Shown here: positions 11,721 through 23,380 of the stretch, piece by piece | Numbering within the stretch: position 1 is the stretch's first letter | Layout: every line of letters begins with the position of its first letter | Assembly: GCF_000283155.1 (NCBI RefSeq) | Contig: NW_004454182.1 | Coordinates: 1,561,272 to 1,625,271, forward strand | Reading direction: 5' to 3' | Source of the DNA: Ceratotherium simum simum | Taxonomy: Eukaryota > Chordata > Mammalia > Perissodactyla > Rhinocerotidae | DNA: 64,000 nt | The notes under the pieces: generated by a model | The model's input: only the letters and a program-made list of their open reading frames with translations | Databases searched by the model: none | What the model was told of the DNA's origin: nothing | Made by a program: the position numbers and the translations under genes

Positions 11721-11724
<4 letters not shown>
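11488..11724. other. Unassigned AT-rich DNA
   Basis: No recognised element or gene. Confidence 0.45.

Positions 11725-11754
<30 letters not shown>
11725..11754 (+). repeat. (AC)15 microsatellite
   Basis: An uninterrupted run of 15 AC units, the cleanest dinucleotide array in the window, and therefore likely polymorphic. Confidence 0.95.
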
Positions 11755-11756
<2 letters not shown>

Positions 11757-14109
11757 TTTTCCCAATGGCCCAAAGTTAAAGACACAGAGTTGGTCATCTG
11801 TTTGTATTTCAAGAGGATTTGATTTTGTATCATGTATATAAATTCAAAAAATAATTGTCTAGAAGAGAAGTGCATGAGAATTTTTGAAGATGCCACCTCA
11901 TTTGTAACTACACTTACTTATGTCTGTCTTGTCAATGTAAAACTGGAGAGGACTCAAGCACATTTTCTAAAAAAAATTATTAATAGAGATTTCAAAAATA
12001 AATTTTCTGGATCTAGTAGAATATTACAAGATTTTAGCAATTTGGAGTATTTCAATATCTAATATGAAACATCCACCAAATCCCCATATATTGCCCTCCT
12101 GTGTCAGAATACTATTCTAATGAACACAATTAATCTCCTTTCCATTTACAATATTTTATTTTAAAAGAGTCAAAATATTTGCGATTATATCTTTTATGAG
12201 ACTGGAAAATAGACTTCTTCATCACCTTCACTCATTGGTAACATAGTTTCAAAAACAGCAATAATTACATTTGTAAGTATTTCCCCATCATATCTACACT
12301 ATCATGATTGTTTTTTATTGTCAGAAATAAGATCATCCCCCTCACTGACAACCAGTCATGTTCTTCCAGGAAAAGATTACCTCCAATTCTGCATAATTAC
12401 ATAGTGCATATTAAAGATAACAGATAATTAACTCAGGATATTTACATAATAGTTAGTTGGCATGCTCAAATAAAAATGGAAATATACTTAAAATCGCAAC
12501 CAATCTGCACAACTTAATCATGGGTTGTGGGTTATTGTTGTTTTTACTGGCATAATTGATTCCTTCTTGTGTAACAAGAAATGTGCAGAAAATTTATGTG
12601 AACCATTTTTCATAACTTGCATCACACGTTATTTTTTAATGTGCTCTTTCAAGAGGAAAGTGGCGAAGGCCACAGAAGACAAATACTAGAAGTGGGTTTT
12701 TTTCATAGTTTGCTCAAATATAAAATTAGTATTTGAACTGTTAGTCTTTTAAAATATGTTAGTATTTTAGTTCAGAAAGTCTGAAGTTTACCTTATTTTT
12801 TCACCAAGGGTTTGTAATAAAAAGAGAGATAACTATCTCAATAATTTTTGTGGTTTTACAAGAATTGGATTTACATTCCCAAATTATTTTAAGGAAAAAA
12901 CAGACTTTAAAGGATTTAATCCACAGAAATGAATGAAAGAACTGAAATTCAGCTTAAATAGTTGATTTAATTTGAGATATTTAGGTCTAATCTTCCATCT
13001 AGTGTAGACTTCTTATGGATAGGACCACATAAATAATTCTCAGATATTATACAATATTCATTTGTAATGATTATATTCAGTAGGACTATTAAGATTTAAG
13101 ATATTCCCGTAGTATTCAAAATAAATTATAAAAAGCATGACATTCCATAGATGAAGAACATATCAGCATTCCCTAAAAGAGTTATATCCTATTAAACAGT
13201 TTCATTAAATGTTAATAGGTGATATGGAAAATATGTTCTATCGAATATGCCTGAGAAATTCTTGATATAACATATTGATTCGAATTTTTACTACAGGACT
13301 TATCAGAGCCTTAAAATGTTAATGAGTATAGTGAATTTCCAAAAAAAAGAAAAGATATAATTTGCAATGCTTTATCAGCTAGGAAAATCGGTCCTAGTTC
13401 TCTTCACTCTATAATTCTGACCTTCTGCATCAGGTGACGGGTTCTAGGTTGAAAGGTTGTTACTCCCAAGCCTGCCCAAATTCTCTAGGAAGATGTGTTA
13501 GCTTTGTCCTCTCTTCCTACCAGAAGCTCTAGGTGCAGAGACTATTCACTAGGTTGAATTGTGAATCTAAACTGAAATTAACTCTAGTGATTTATGGACC
13601 TACTCAGCATTCATTCATCCTCCTGTGGAATTAACCCCTGATATTTAGAGGTATCCTCCTGTTTTAATTGCCTATTATTCATCCCACTGGTGAGGGAGGA
13701 TCCCCAGCCTCGAGTTACGAGGATGGCCAAACACAAGACACTGAAACTGACAGAGGAGCTGGACAACAGTTTCTTAGTCACATATACTCACAGCCAATGG
13801 GAGGAGGACACTGCAGGCCCTACAGGGGCCCGTGGAGGTGGCACTGGAAACAGAGTGAACAACCAGGGTCTGTGGGAGGCAGGCTTTGTAGCAGTAAGAG
13901 GGTAGAGAGCCCCCTCATTCTCGCAGGAGGATGTGATCAGCTTGTTTGAATAACTCCGCAGGCTGGTAGAGAACTGAAATCCACTACTCACGGATAAGCA
14001 GGAACTTCACCTGTGCCGTTGACAAGGAGGGTTATTTCGGGGACCTTATCTGCAGGGCAGAGTGGAGATGGGACCTTGTGGTTCAGCTATTCAAGGCTCG
14101 CCTGGTTTC
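11755..14109. other. Unassigned AT-rich DNA; GC-richer from about 13.65 kb
   Basis: Nothing recognised from 11.8 to 13.6 kb. From 13650 the DNA becomes GC-richer and holds three overlapping frames on both strands (13668-13949, 13690-13905, 13788-13991). None resembles a known protein. The segment may be the upstream part of the LTR that follows, but I could not anchor it. Confidence 0.4.
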
Positions 14110-14337
14110 CGATGTCAAGGCAGCACTTAACAGTGGGTATAATTTAGGGCTTGCGCCACATCCTCTTCCATCCACACTCAGCCCCTATGGTTTAGGGAAG
14201 GCTTCTCCGACTCCTAGCGCCAGATAAGAGTGTGCGACCCAGGTTTAAGTTGATCACAGCCCCCATCCACAGAGATTAATTCAAGAATGAGTTTATCACC
14301 AAATTCGGGCCAATGAAAGTCAACCTAAGGATTTTTT
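14110..14337 (+). mobile_element. MLT1-type LTR, 5' part (split by ERE)
   Basis: The assignment rests mainly on the 3' part at 14603-14880; this left part is degenerate. It is included because the ERE target-site duplication at 14325-14337 and 14590-14602 shows the two flanks were once contiguous. Confidence 0.45.
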
Positions 14338-14589
14338 TGGGGGGTGGCGGTGAGGAAAACTGGCTCTGAGCTAACATCCATTGCCAATCCCCTTTTTTTG
14401 CTGAAGAAGTTTAGCTCTGAGCTAATATCTGTGCCCATCTTCCTCTATTTTGTATATGGGCTGACACCACAGCATGGCTTCATGAGTAGTGTGTAGGTCT
14501 GCGCCCGGGATCCGAACCTGGGAACTCCAGGCTGGGCCACTGAAGCGGAGCGTGCGAGCTTAATCACTACACCACCGGGTTGGCCCCAG
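14338..14589 (-). mobile_element. ERE SINE (tRNA-derived), minus strand
   Basis: Reverse-oriented ERE. The tRNA-like head is at the right end (GGGTTGGCCCC read in plus, equivalent to GGGGCCAACCC in minus). The body includes CGCCCGGGATCCGAACCTGG (B-box region) and two copies of a GAGCTAA-containing tail unit. A 13-bp direct repeat CTAAGGATTTTTT flanks it at 14325-14337 and 14590-14602 and defines the insertion exactly. Confidence 0.95.
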
Positions 14590-14602
14590 CTAAGGATTTT
14601 TT

Positions 14603-14880
14603 AATAGGACCTTAGGGAAAGATATGTGCTATTTTTTAATGCAAATGTTAGCAGTAAGGGTGATGGAGCCTGGCGTTCCCAGGGACCATGACGCAAAGGC
14701 TGAGAATGAAGCCAACACAGACAGAGCAGGGTCTAGAAATGGAAATAGAATCATCTGCTGACCTCACCTGCTCTGTATCCAGTCATGCCTGACGCCTCTC
14801 CACCTCTGGACTTTCTAGGCATGTGCAACATTCCTTTTCCATTTTTGATTAAGCTGATTTGAGCTGAATTTTAATAGTTC
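14603..14880 (+). mobile_element. MLT1-type LTR, 3' part
   Basis: AAGGCTGAGAATGAAGCCAA, CAGAGCAGGGTCTAGAAATG, CACCTCTGGACTTTCTAGGC and 'ttttgattaagctgatttgagc' match the MaLR (MLT1) LTR 3' region, in that order. Confidence 0.65.
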
Positions 14881-17447
14881 TGATTGATATATGAACTAAA
14901 TTGAATTAATGCCTGTCCAGCTATACTGAATGGTTTTGATAAGGACCACTTCACTGTTACCTCTGGCAATATTTTCGAACTCTGCAATCTCCTCATTAGT
15001 AACCTCAACTAAATTATGGCTCCCTTTCAAAGTCACCCTCATTGGATAGCTCTTCACCCAATGTTATTGTTACACAAGATTAATCAGCATTTCCACTACC
15101 GCACAACAAATGATCTTGATGGCCACGTGCACAAAAGTAAGAACACAATGAAAAAGAGGATAATTATTATCATGGCGCGAGTCTATTTTAGAAGACAGAA
15201 ATTGACTTGATCAATTCAGAGTCAAGTAACATATCTCAATCTATTTATAATTTGAATAAATATTACAAAACCTTTTAAAGAACCCTCAACTCAATAATAT
15301 GAAATTAGCAATTAATTTTTAAACTCTGAGCAAACAGTTGACACTTTTTGTTAATAAAGAAGTACACGTTGTAAAAGTGAAGAGCAAACAAATGTAATGA
15401 CTACGGCTCAGCGAATAACTTTGAAAGATAAGTAAATCGAATGTTAGAACTTGTGCCTCTAACTTTTAATATTTTCTTAAAGAAAACATTAGGGGAAATA
15501 TCAACAACATTTACACACTCTTTGATATTTTCATCCAGATGAATCCTGCAACTCCGAGCCACTCAGCAGTGATGTGAAGCAGTAGAGCTGCTCTTAACAT
15601 TTACACTGGCTTGAGGAGAAATGCTGAAATACTCACAAGTACACTCATTAAGTGAAAGAAATGACAGGGCACACTGGCTGTCTCCAAATGTTGACAATGG
15701 ACGCAGAGGTAAAGGAGGCAAATACTTTCAAAATGCTAAGTCGTGCAGGAAAAGACAATGAAGGCAGGTTTTAGCATTTCTTGATACATCCTAATTTACA
15801 TTTGTTTGTCTATCACAAAGATATTTTATAAATATAAAAGGAAAAATCTGCTATCAGAAAGCGATGGAGATTAATTTGAATTTAGAGTCACATTATCCAT
15901 TATCCGGGCGATGAGAAGCCTCAGGGCATGAATTAGTCTTTCCCGACCATTTGCCTCTGATGACTACAGGTGCAGAGGCAGTAAGGTAGGTAACATATTT
16001 ATCCGCTAATTTAGCCGTTTACTTGATGGATGTGAGAGAATTTTGAAGGAAGGTTATAAAGGTACTCGCATATACTTTTTCAATGTACTGGAAGATTTGC
16101 AATAAATACAGCATATAAAACTTTTTAAATACATTCCAAGTATCACAAGCCTAATTCATGAATAGCACTATAAAAGTGTATCAAGCAGGAGAGAAGTGTA
16201 ATTTCTGGAAAGTGCTATGTATAGGTGCAAGCAGTGTACTTAATGTAATCCCGAGAGCTATTGCGAAGGAGAGATGACCGTGAAATATTCAGAACGTGCT
16301 TCTGTTGGGCTTACATCTTCATTTCTTTCACTTCATGCATTTGAGCCCTAGAAGGTGCAGGTTAAACAGGCTGAGAGCGAAAAGCTGGGATGGTTGGAAT
16401 TCCTTGCTGATACCCTGGAAAGTCCATTTACAATCAACCAATCTCTCAACAGTTTTTTCTTCCTCTACAGAATGAGAGTTTCATAAAACTCACAAGCCAT
16501 TTTCTTCTTTTTCTTTGAGTAAACATGTTAGTCTATGATACAATATTCACTAGGCATGTTTTTAAAAATCTTCTGATTTCATGAACTTTTAAATCAGGAT
16601 TTATAAGATAATACATAAGTAAAAATGCACCTCCAATAGGAAGGTTAACTGGAATGTTTCAAGGATAGAGCTGATGGGAAGGTACTGTTTACTGGTTGGA
16701 TCACTATCTTTTATTAAAACATATATACTGTATAAAAGAGTTAGCATTTTAATAGTAACACTGCATTCCTTCAGTTGCTCTGAAAACCATTTAACTTAAT
16801 ATTTTTGTTATGGATAAGATTTGCACATTTAATTTTTTACGTCAGTATTTCTTTTGGTTTAACTATTGTATTTTTCTCAAGTAAGACTATTATCAACCTG
16901 AAATCAGAGCCAAGAGTCTTTCTGTACTTACATGTAGAACAGTACGACTATAGTACAAATGATGGCTTCCATTCAGCTTAATTATGTTCTAGCTGCAAAT
17001 AAATGCATATGCTGTGTCTATGGATTTGCAAATACAAAGCAGGGGCTCCCTCTGCATAACCATCAGTGTATTGCTTTTGTCCTCTAGATTTTACAATACA
17101 GATAATAAAGCCAAATTCTTTTTAGAATGAAAAGTAGATAATTGGAACATGACGCTAATTACATGTAATACCATGATATTTCCTAACCACTCAATACATT
17201 TGAATAGCGGTATTGGCAGTGGTAAATGTATTTTTAATAAAACAATCCAGTTAGGCCACAATAAAAAAGTTATATGACAATATTAAATATTGGAATGGCA
17301 AATGAAAAAATACAGCAAAGTTACTAAGCTGAAGACACATTGAAAATATCGCCAGCTATGCAAACTTCCTGTTACAGTTTGGGTCATCAAAGAGAGAAAA
17401 TGCAAAAAGATTCTGAATGTGTTCTAAGAATAACAAAGGTACATTAG
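14881..17447. other. Unassigned DNA
   Basis: No transposon, gene or RNA was recognised in this 2.5-kb stretch. It is the longest repeat-free interval in the left half. Balanced-composition patches at 15540-16030 and 16920-17080 could be conserved noncoding elements, but nothing in the sequence alone proves it. Confidence 0.45.
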
Positions 17448-17758
17448 TTATATCACGTACCTCGTGTCACCACCAAATGGGTGACTGTGGATAATCCCAA
17501 TAGTGTAGCTCCCCACGTGCTCACTGTCAACTCCAGAGGCAGAGGTTTCATTTTCACTTCTCCAATCCATCTCTAGATTCTGTCTCAAGACTGCAGCACC
17601 TAATCCTTCTTGAGATTCTAGCCTGCCTCCTTGCCCTATGGATTTCAAACTCGAAACTGTGACCTCAACTCTCGCCTTAGTTTCCAGTCTGCTGGCCTTC
17701 CCTACAGTGTTCAGATTTGTGAGACCCCACAATCAAATAAGCCAATTCCTTAATCTCT
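17448..17758 (+). mobile_element. LTR-like element, 5' part (interrupted)
   Basis: This segment and 18119-18205 together follow one known mammalian LTR-like consensus. It has CTTGAGATTCTAGCCTGCCT, AGTTTCCAGTCTGCTGGCCT, and ATAAGCCAATTCCTTAATCT just before the break. The 94-codon minus-strand frame at 17448-17732 lies within it and is not a gene. Class (MaLR or other ERVL) is uncertain. Confidence 0.55.
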
Positions 17759-18118
17759 CCTTCACTCTGCTACGGCCACCATAACAAAATACTATAGACT
17801 GGGAGGCTTAAATAACAAAAATTAATTTCTCACAGTTCTGGAGCCTGGGAAGTCCAAGATCAAAGGTCTAGTGAGGTTCATTTCCGGGTAAAGACTCTCT
17901 TCCTGGTTTACTCACTGTGCCCTCACATGTGGAGAGGAAGACAAAGCAAGCTGTCTGTGTCTCCTCTTATAAGGGCACCAATCCCATCGTGAGGGCCCTA
18001 CCATCATGACCTCATCTAAACCTAATTACCTCCCAAAGGCCCATGTCCTAATGCCATCACAGTGGGGGTCAGGGCTACAACATATGAATTTGGGGGGGGC
18101 ACAATTCAGTCCATAGTG
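17759..18118 (-). mobile_element. MLT1A/MST-type MaLR LTR nested inside another LTR
   Basis: In plus orientation it reads CCACCATAACAAAATACTAT, TTCTCACAGTTCTGGAGCCT, TCTTATAAGGGCACCAATCC, TTACCTCCCAAAGGCCCATG and CACAATTCAGTCCATAGTG. That is the reverse complement of a MaLR LTR from its 3' end to its 5' end, about 360 bp and nearly full length. It interrupts the surrounding LTR between TTCCTTAATCTC and the CT-rich run. Confidence 0.85.
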
Positions 18119-18205
18119 TTCTCTCTCTTTCTCTCTCTCTCTCTGTCTCTCTATCTACAGATATATACCCTATTGGTTCTGTTTCTCTGGAGAACACTAA
18201 TACAT
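18119..18205 (+). mobile_element. LTR-like element, 3' part with (CT)n run
   Basis: A CT-rich simple repeat (18119-18153) is followed by ATATATACCCTATTGGTTCT and GTTTCTCTGGAGAACACTAA, the 3' terminus of the outer element begun at 17448. Confidence 0.6.
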
Positions 18206-18599
18206 CTTATCATCCCTGAAATCTGAACTCCAAAATGGCTCTCTCTGACCAAATGATATTTCCAGATCACTCATTTTCTAACTGATTGCTGTTCTTCATC
18301 TACGTGAAACTTCCAGTCCCTGGGCCACTTTACTCTGGCAAACCATCAACTGCCTTCTAGCTTCAGTTTTAATTCTCAGCTGAGCACTCCATGCTGCCAT
18401 GGTAATTGCCTCAGAAGTTATTTCATTTAACCTCATTCTTCGAATCACTAAGGTTATCAGTGGCTTTCATTTTGCCCAGCCAATCAATATTTTTCTGTCC
18501 TCAGGTTACTTAAGATCTTTGTGTTTTTGATCCTATTGCTTCCATTGATTACTCTGTGTCCCTAGATAATGTTTGCTGCCATGTAATGTAAGGACTACT
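18206..18599. other. Unassigned DNA, possibly degenerate L2
   Basis: The composition resembles L2 and a good L2 3' end follows, but no clear landmark was found here. Confidence 0.35.
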
Positions 18600-18728
18600 T
18601 TTACTATAAGATGCATTCTACATGAAGGTCATGGATCTCTCCCTTTTATTTTACATGGCATTCCAGTGCTTAGCACAGTGTCTGGTCAGTAGAAGATGCC
18701 TAATAAAATCTCATTGTATGAATAAGCC
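18600..18728 (+). repeat. L2 LINE 3' end
   Basis: CATGAAGGTCATGGATCTCT, GCTTAGCACAGTGTCTGGTC and GATGCCTAATAAAATCTCAT follow the L2 3' tail ('catgagggcagggac … cagtgcctggcacatagtaggtgctcaataaat'). Confidence 0.7.
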
Positions 18729-19069
18729 CTGTGTTGAAGAAAAATGCTACAACAGTTGATGATGACATTCGAATGAGAGAGAAAAATGGGTTATTATCAT
18801 TAAAGTAGAAAGTGGGGGAAATGTTGAGGCCAAGGCATTTAGTTAATGATAATACTTCCTTCTTTTATCCTTGATAACTGGCAGCAAATAGTTCATTTAG
18901 CCCACAGAAATGATGATGCAGAGATGCCCTACCTCCATTCTATCCTACAAAATAAGTGAAAGATACATGAACATTCCTGTAGATGGAATCTTTCAGTAAA
19001 AGTACCATCTCATGTTCTTTAAAATACATTCTGAACAAACATGATGTCTGGAGACACAGCCTGGGTTAG
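18729..19069. other. Unassigned AT-rich DNA
   Basis: No recognised element. Confidence 0.45.
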
Positions 19070-19250
19070 TGGAAAGCATACTCCACAGGGAACAGCAGAC
19101 CTCAATGGTAGCTCTGATTCTGGCTAATTTGCTGTGTTTTCTAAGAGAAGTTAGTTAACTTCCTCAAAATTCAGTGTCATTACTTGTGAAGGGATTGGAT
19201 TTGATTATTTCTAAGGTCTCTCTGAGCTGTAAATTTCTATTCTAGTCTAA
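19070..19250 (+). repeat. MIR SINE
   Basis: CCTCAATGGTAGCTCTGATT, TAGTTAACTTCCTCAAAATT, GGATTGGATTTGATTATTTC and TCTCTGAGCTGTAAATTTCT follow the MIR layout from the 5' region through the tail. Confidence 0.7.
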
Positions 19251-19949
19251 TGGGATTTAAATTTTTAATGCCCTTACTTCCTACACACTTTTTATATAGT
19301 ATAAAAATTACCATGCAACACTTTTTCTTCCCTCAAAAAAGTTTCTTTGTCAGCATTTCAGGATGCTTAGACATAAACCTTTGTACACTTTAACATAAAA
19401 AAATGCTAATCTTTCAGTCCTTTTAATGTTTTTAGTCTTCATAAAGTCTATGTCATGTTATTCATTATTTTAGTGGGACTAGTAATGAATAATATAAACT
19501 AAATCTTTAGAGTGGGAATGTATTTTTCCTGTATTTTCCCTCTTAAATTGGATGTTATAGTACTTTGTGTCAGTTTATCATATCAAACTAAGACAATGCA
19601 AATGCAGGTGTATAATATTTACTAACACCTTGTATTTATAAGAGCACTTTAAACTTAGTTTGGGAATGATATCCATCCATTCTACTTTAATATTCTTAAA
19701 CGAGGATTAGCATATTACTACCATTAATATATGGTACATTTCAGCTCTTCCTTTGAGATTTACCGAGTAGTATACTATAAAAAAATTCTCAATACAAAAA
19801 AGAATATTTCTAATCTTTAAACAACAGTTATTACAAGCAATATTTAATGTGACTATATTATACAAGGATGTTGAAATTAACTTTTTCAAAGTCAGCAACC
19901 AGGACAGAATATGAAATGTCACATAAAACTAATTAAATTTAATAATCCT
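19251..19949. other. Unassigned AT-rich DNA
   Basis: No recognised element. The frame 19707-19922 (-) is low-complexity and unsupported. Confidence 0.45.
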
Positions 19950-20035
19950 GAGTTAACTCTCTTAGTCTCTTTTTCCCCATCTGTCAAATAAAGGGCTTAG
20001 ATTAGATGATTTGAGATAGAATATTTTGTGACTCC
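19950..20035 (+). repeat. MIR SINE fragment
   Basis: TCTTTTTCCCCATCTGTCAA, then AGGGCTTAGATTAGATGATT, the MIR core and tail junction. Confidence 0.6.
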
Positions 20036-20213
20036 ATGAGGAAAGGAGGGTAATTAATGAATGGTAATGGGATTTAAGGTAAATCCTGAAACAGGTAGCA
20101 TTGTCATAGGAGAAGAGAGAGATGGGACTCCCAGACAGAAAATACAGCTTAGATATTTCCTGACTCACCTCTTGTTTAAATGATAGAGAGAAAATGAAAA
20201 TTAAAACTCTACC

Positions 20214-20412
20214 TGCACAGTCCTATATTTTAGCTACTAACCAAAGGTGGGTATTAAAATTTAATTTTGAATTAATTTAAATTAAATAAAATTAAAAATT
20301 CATTGTCTCAGTTGCACTAAACACACTTGAACTGCTTGGTAACCATGTGTGGCTACCACATTGGATACAGTATATTTCTATCATAACAGAAAGTTCTATT
20401 GGGCAGCAATGA
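20214..20412 (-). mobile_element. hAT-Charlie MITE (MER58-like)
   Basis: The plus strand ends GAAAGTTCTATTGGGCAGC and contains 'ccatgtgtggctaccacattgg' and an AATTTAAATTAAAT core. These are the signature of the non-autonomous hAT MITE whose consensus begins 'cagcgctgtccaatagaactttc' and includes 'gccacatgtggct'. It is nearly complete, at about 200 bp. The family label is from memory. Confidence 0.7.
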
Positions 20413-20669
20413 GTCTAGATAATAATAACAAAATGAGGACAAGGAAACTAAATGCCTATTTGACTCTAATATGGTCTGTATCTCACTTAAGAGAAGATAC
20501 AAATAACTTTAGACTTTATTTTAAAATATATAATTAAGTATGTTTGCTGAAAAAATAAGATCTATATTCTTCTCCATGCATGCAGAGAAAAATAAGGGAG
20601 TATAGAAAATTATCAACTCAATAGAAGTTACAGAAGAAGAATTATGGGGGAAAATGTGTATTTCTTAAG
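20413..20669. other. Unassigned AT-rich DNA
   Basis: No recognised element. Confidence 0.4.
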
Positions 20670-21110
20670 ACTAGACTCAGCTACAAGAAACACATACACA
20701 TGTTGATTTAAATAAGGAAGGGGTTTATTTTGTACTCACATTAATCACATAGTGTTGAGATAAGAAGTCCAGAGTGGTATGGTCACTCAGTTCAATACTA
20801 TCCTGAGATACTATCCAATTCACCATTCAGCCATCCCTGGGGTAGGGTCCTTATCCTCATATTATAAGGAAGCATCCATATTCCAGGCACAATAATGCTG
20901 GAAGAGACAAAGAAGAAGAAAGGAATGGCATCTCCCATTGTCTCATAATGAAGACTCTGGAAGGCTGGTATTAAATTCTATTGGCTAAAATTTAGTCACA
21001 TACTCACACTTAACTCCAGGATGGCTGGGACATGTAATATTTATTGCAGTAAGCCCTGTGCCCAGTTAAGAAGTCTGTTCATTCAGAAGAAAGGGAAAAC
21101 ATATATTGAG
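20670..21110 (+). repeat. Old interspersed repeat, unclassified (copy 1)
   Basis: The order 'cagctacaagaaacac … ggggtttatttt … agaagtccagagtgg … ctattggctaaaatttagtcacat … ccaggatggctgggacatgtaat … ctgtgcccag' matches an old mammalian repeat I know by sequence but cannot name. A second copy appears at 45770-46215 in the same orientation. Confidence 0.4.
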
Positions 21111-21417
21111 GAATACTGCTGTAGATAATAAACACAAGATAAAACATTTTTTAAAAAGCTAAGATATATCAGTAATTATAATAAATATTAAAGGATTAAA
21201 CTTTTATACGAAAAGATAAAAATTGTGACTGTATTTTCTATTCCATCTAGAAACTGATAACTCCACCATCATAGTGGGAAATTTTAATACAACTGTAACA
21301 GAAACTGATTAAACCAAATAATTGAAGATTTAATGTTCAAAAATAAGTGTTCTAGTACATATGTAGATATCCTGCACATGAGACACATGAACTACGTGTT
21401 CTTTTTGTTATTATCTG

Positions 21418-22415
21418 CAAAAATAATTTTAAACTTACAGAAATAGCACAAAGAGTTCCGTATACCCTTCACCCAGCTTCCTTTTATGTTAACACCTTAC
21501 ATAAATACAGTATAATTATTAAAACTAAGAAAGTAGCATTAGTACAATGCAATTAAAGACTTTATTTGGATTTCACCAGTTTTCACACTAACGTCTTTTT
21601 TCTGCCGCAGGATCCAATCCCGGATTCCACACTGCATTCAGTCATCGTGTCTCCTTAGTCTTCTCCAATCTGTGACAGTTTCTTGGAAAGTATTGGTCAG
21701 TTATTTTGCAGACTGTCTCTCAATTTGGGTTTGTCTGATGTTTTCTCATGATTAAATAGAGTTTATGCATTGTTGGCAAGCATACTAATTATGCTGTGTC
21801 CTTTTCAGTACATCCAGTCAGGGAGTACCTAATACCCATATGTCTTATTACTGGGGATGTTAACTCGATCACTTGCTTAAGCTGATGTCTGCCAGGTTTT
21901 TTCACTATAAAATTTTAATTTTCCCCTTTTTAACCAAATATCTTAAGGGAGATATTTTGAAACTAGGAAAATGTCCTGTTTCTCCTCAAATTTTTTGCCT
22001 AGTAATTTGAGCCTGCTCTTGCCTGCAATAATCTTGCCTGCAGTAATTATTACTGTGGAATTCTAATGGTGATCCACTATTTCCTTCTCTTATATATTTA
22101 TTAATTGGAATTTTTCTGTAAGAGAGAGTCATTCCTTCTCCCCACCTATTTATTTATTTGTTTATATTAGTATGGACTCATGTATATTTCTTTATTCATA
22201 GGTTAAATACTATCATTATTTATTTTGTTTCTGAAATTGCTATACCTTTCGTCATTGGGACTTTCATGTTGTCTCCTTTGTCTTTTCAACAAGTCCTATC
22301 TTTTTTTTTGAGAACTTTCTTACTTTTTGACTCCAAACTATGCTCCAGGCTCATCTTTTATTACCCCTGCCCCAGCTGTGGAATCAATCACTTCTCCAAG
22401 AAACCCTGAGAATAG
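21418..22415 (-). mobile_element. Old L1 3' UTR (L1M-type), inverted
   Basis: Plus-strand text from AAATAATTTTAAACTTACAG through TTCACCCAGCTTCCTTTTAT, CAATTTGGGTTTGTCTGATG, TGTCTTATTACTGGGGATGT, TTAATTGGAATTTTTCTGTA to CTTCTCCAAGAAACCCTGAG is the reverse complement of the L1M 3' UTR that also occurs at 1325-2441. The L1 3' end is therefore at the left. The frames 22158-22409 and 22340-22537 lie in or over this UTR and are not genes. Confidence 0.8.
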
Positions 22416-22879
22416 TTTTAAAAAAATTCTTTCTAAGGATACATGTAATATTTGATCTCATAATGTCACAAAAAAGCCTCAACAATTTTCAAAGAATCAA
22501 TGTCAAAGAGAACATGTTCTCTGGTAACAATCAATAAAGCCAATATCAGGATTTTTGAAAAATAAAATAATATTGTTTCCAGCCATACTTATTACAGAAG
22601 AAGAGAGCAACTAAATTGTTATTAGGAATAAAAGGGAATATAACTACAGATACATTAGGAGTTTTTTTTAATTGTAACAGAATACTAGGAGCAACTTTAT
22701 GGGAATAGATTTGAAAACATAAATAATAACAATAATTTTCTAGAAAATATATAAATGACCATTTTTTTCTATATGAAATTGAAAAAGTGAATGAACGATA
22801 ATCATTAACAACACTGAAGGTAACCAAAATTTTGCCTTGTCCCCTATAAAAAACACAACCCCCCAAAAAAAAGATCTAG
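22416..22879. other. Unassigned AT-rich DNA
   Basis: No clear element. The overlapping minus-strand frames here (22546-22866, 22740-23072) run antisense into the decayed L1 that follows. Confidence 0.4.
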
Positions 22880-23380
22880 ACAGTTCTACAGGAAACTTTT
22901 CCCAGGAAACTTTTGAACTTCTTCTTTCAAAAGACAAATAAGTTGTAATTATGCCTACTATTTCAGGGAATCCAAAAAAAATGAAAGATCCTCTATAAAT
23001 ACAATTAGGCAATATTAACTTGATGTTCAATGTAGACAAAGCCAATACAAAAATAGGGAGCATTTTGGACAAAGTCCATTCATGGACACAGATGGAGAAA
23101 TTCTAAATAAAATATTATTAAATTTAATTCAGTACAGTATATTTTTTTAAATACATGATAACTAATAGACTATTTCCAAAAATTTCAAGGGTGTTTAAAC
23201 ATAAAAAAATAAGTTAATTGAATAAACCATATCAATTGATTAAAGGAGAGATCTATTTACCTCAACAAATACTAAAAAAGCATCCACTAAAATCAACACT
23301 CATTCATGTAAAAACAAACAAAAATTCAGCAAACTGGGAACAGAAGAGTAGTCTACCTAAGCTGATAAGGCATTATCTCA
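22880..23380 (+). pseudogene. Decayed L1 ORF2 (RT region), part 1
   Basis: Plus-strand order AGACAAAGCCAATACAAAAA, CACAGATGGAGAAATTCTAA, AAATATTATTAAATTTAATT and CCATATCAATTGATTAAAGG, then ATTCATGTAAAAACAAAC, follows the L1 ORF2 reverse-transcriptase domain. All frames are broken by stops and indels. The ORF2 sequence resumes after the ERE at 23587. Confidence 0.7.

Noticed and set aside
13668..13991. Overlapping frames on both strands in GC-richer DNA
   Set aside because: Three frames compete, none matches a known protein, and the segment borders an LTR; composition explains the openness.
22546..23072. Two overlapping frames of 106 and 110 codons on the minus strand
   Set aside because: They run antisense to old L1 ORF2 and AT-rich DNA. 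Hydrophobic runs come from A-rich plus-strand sequence, not from a membrane protein.
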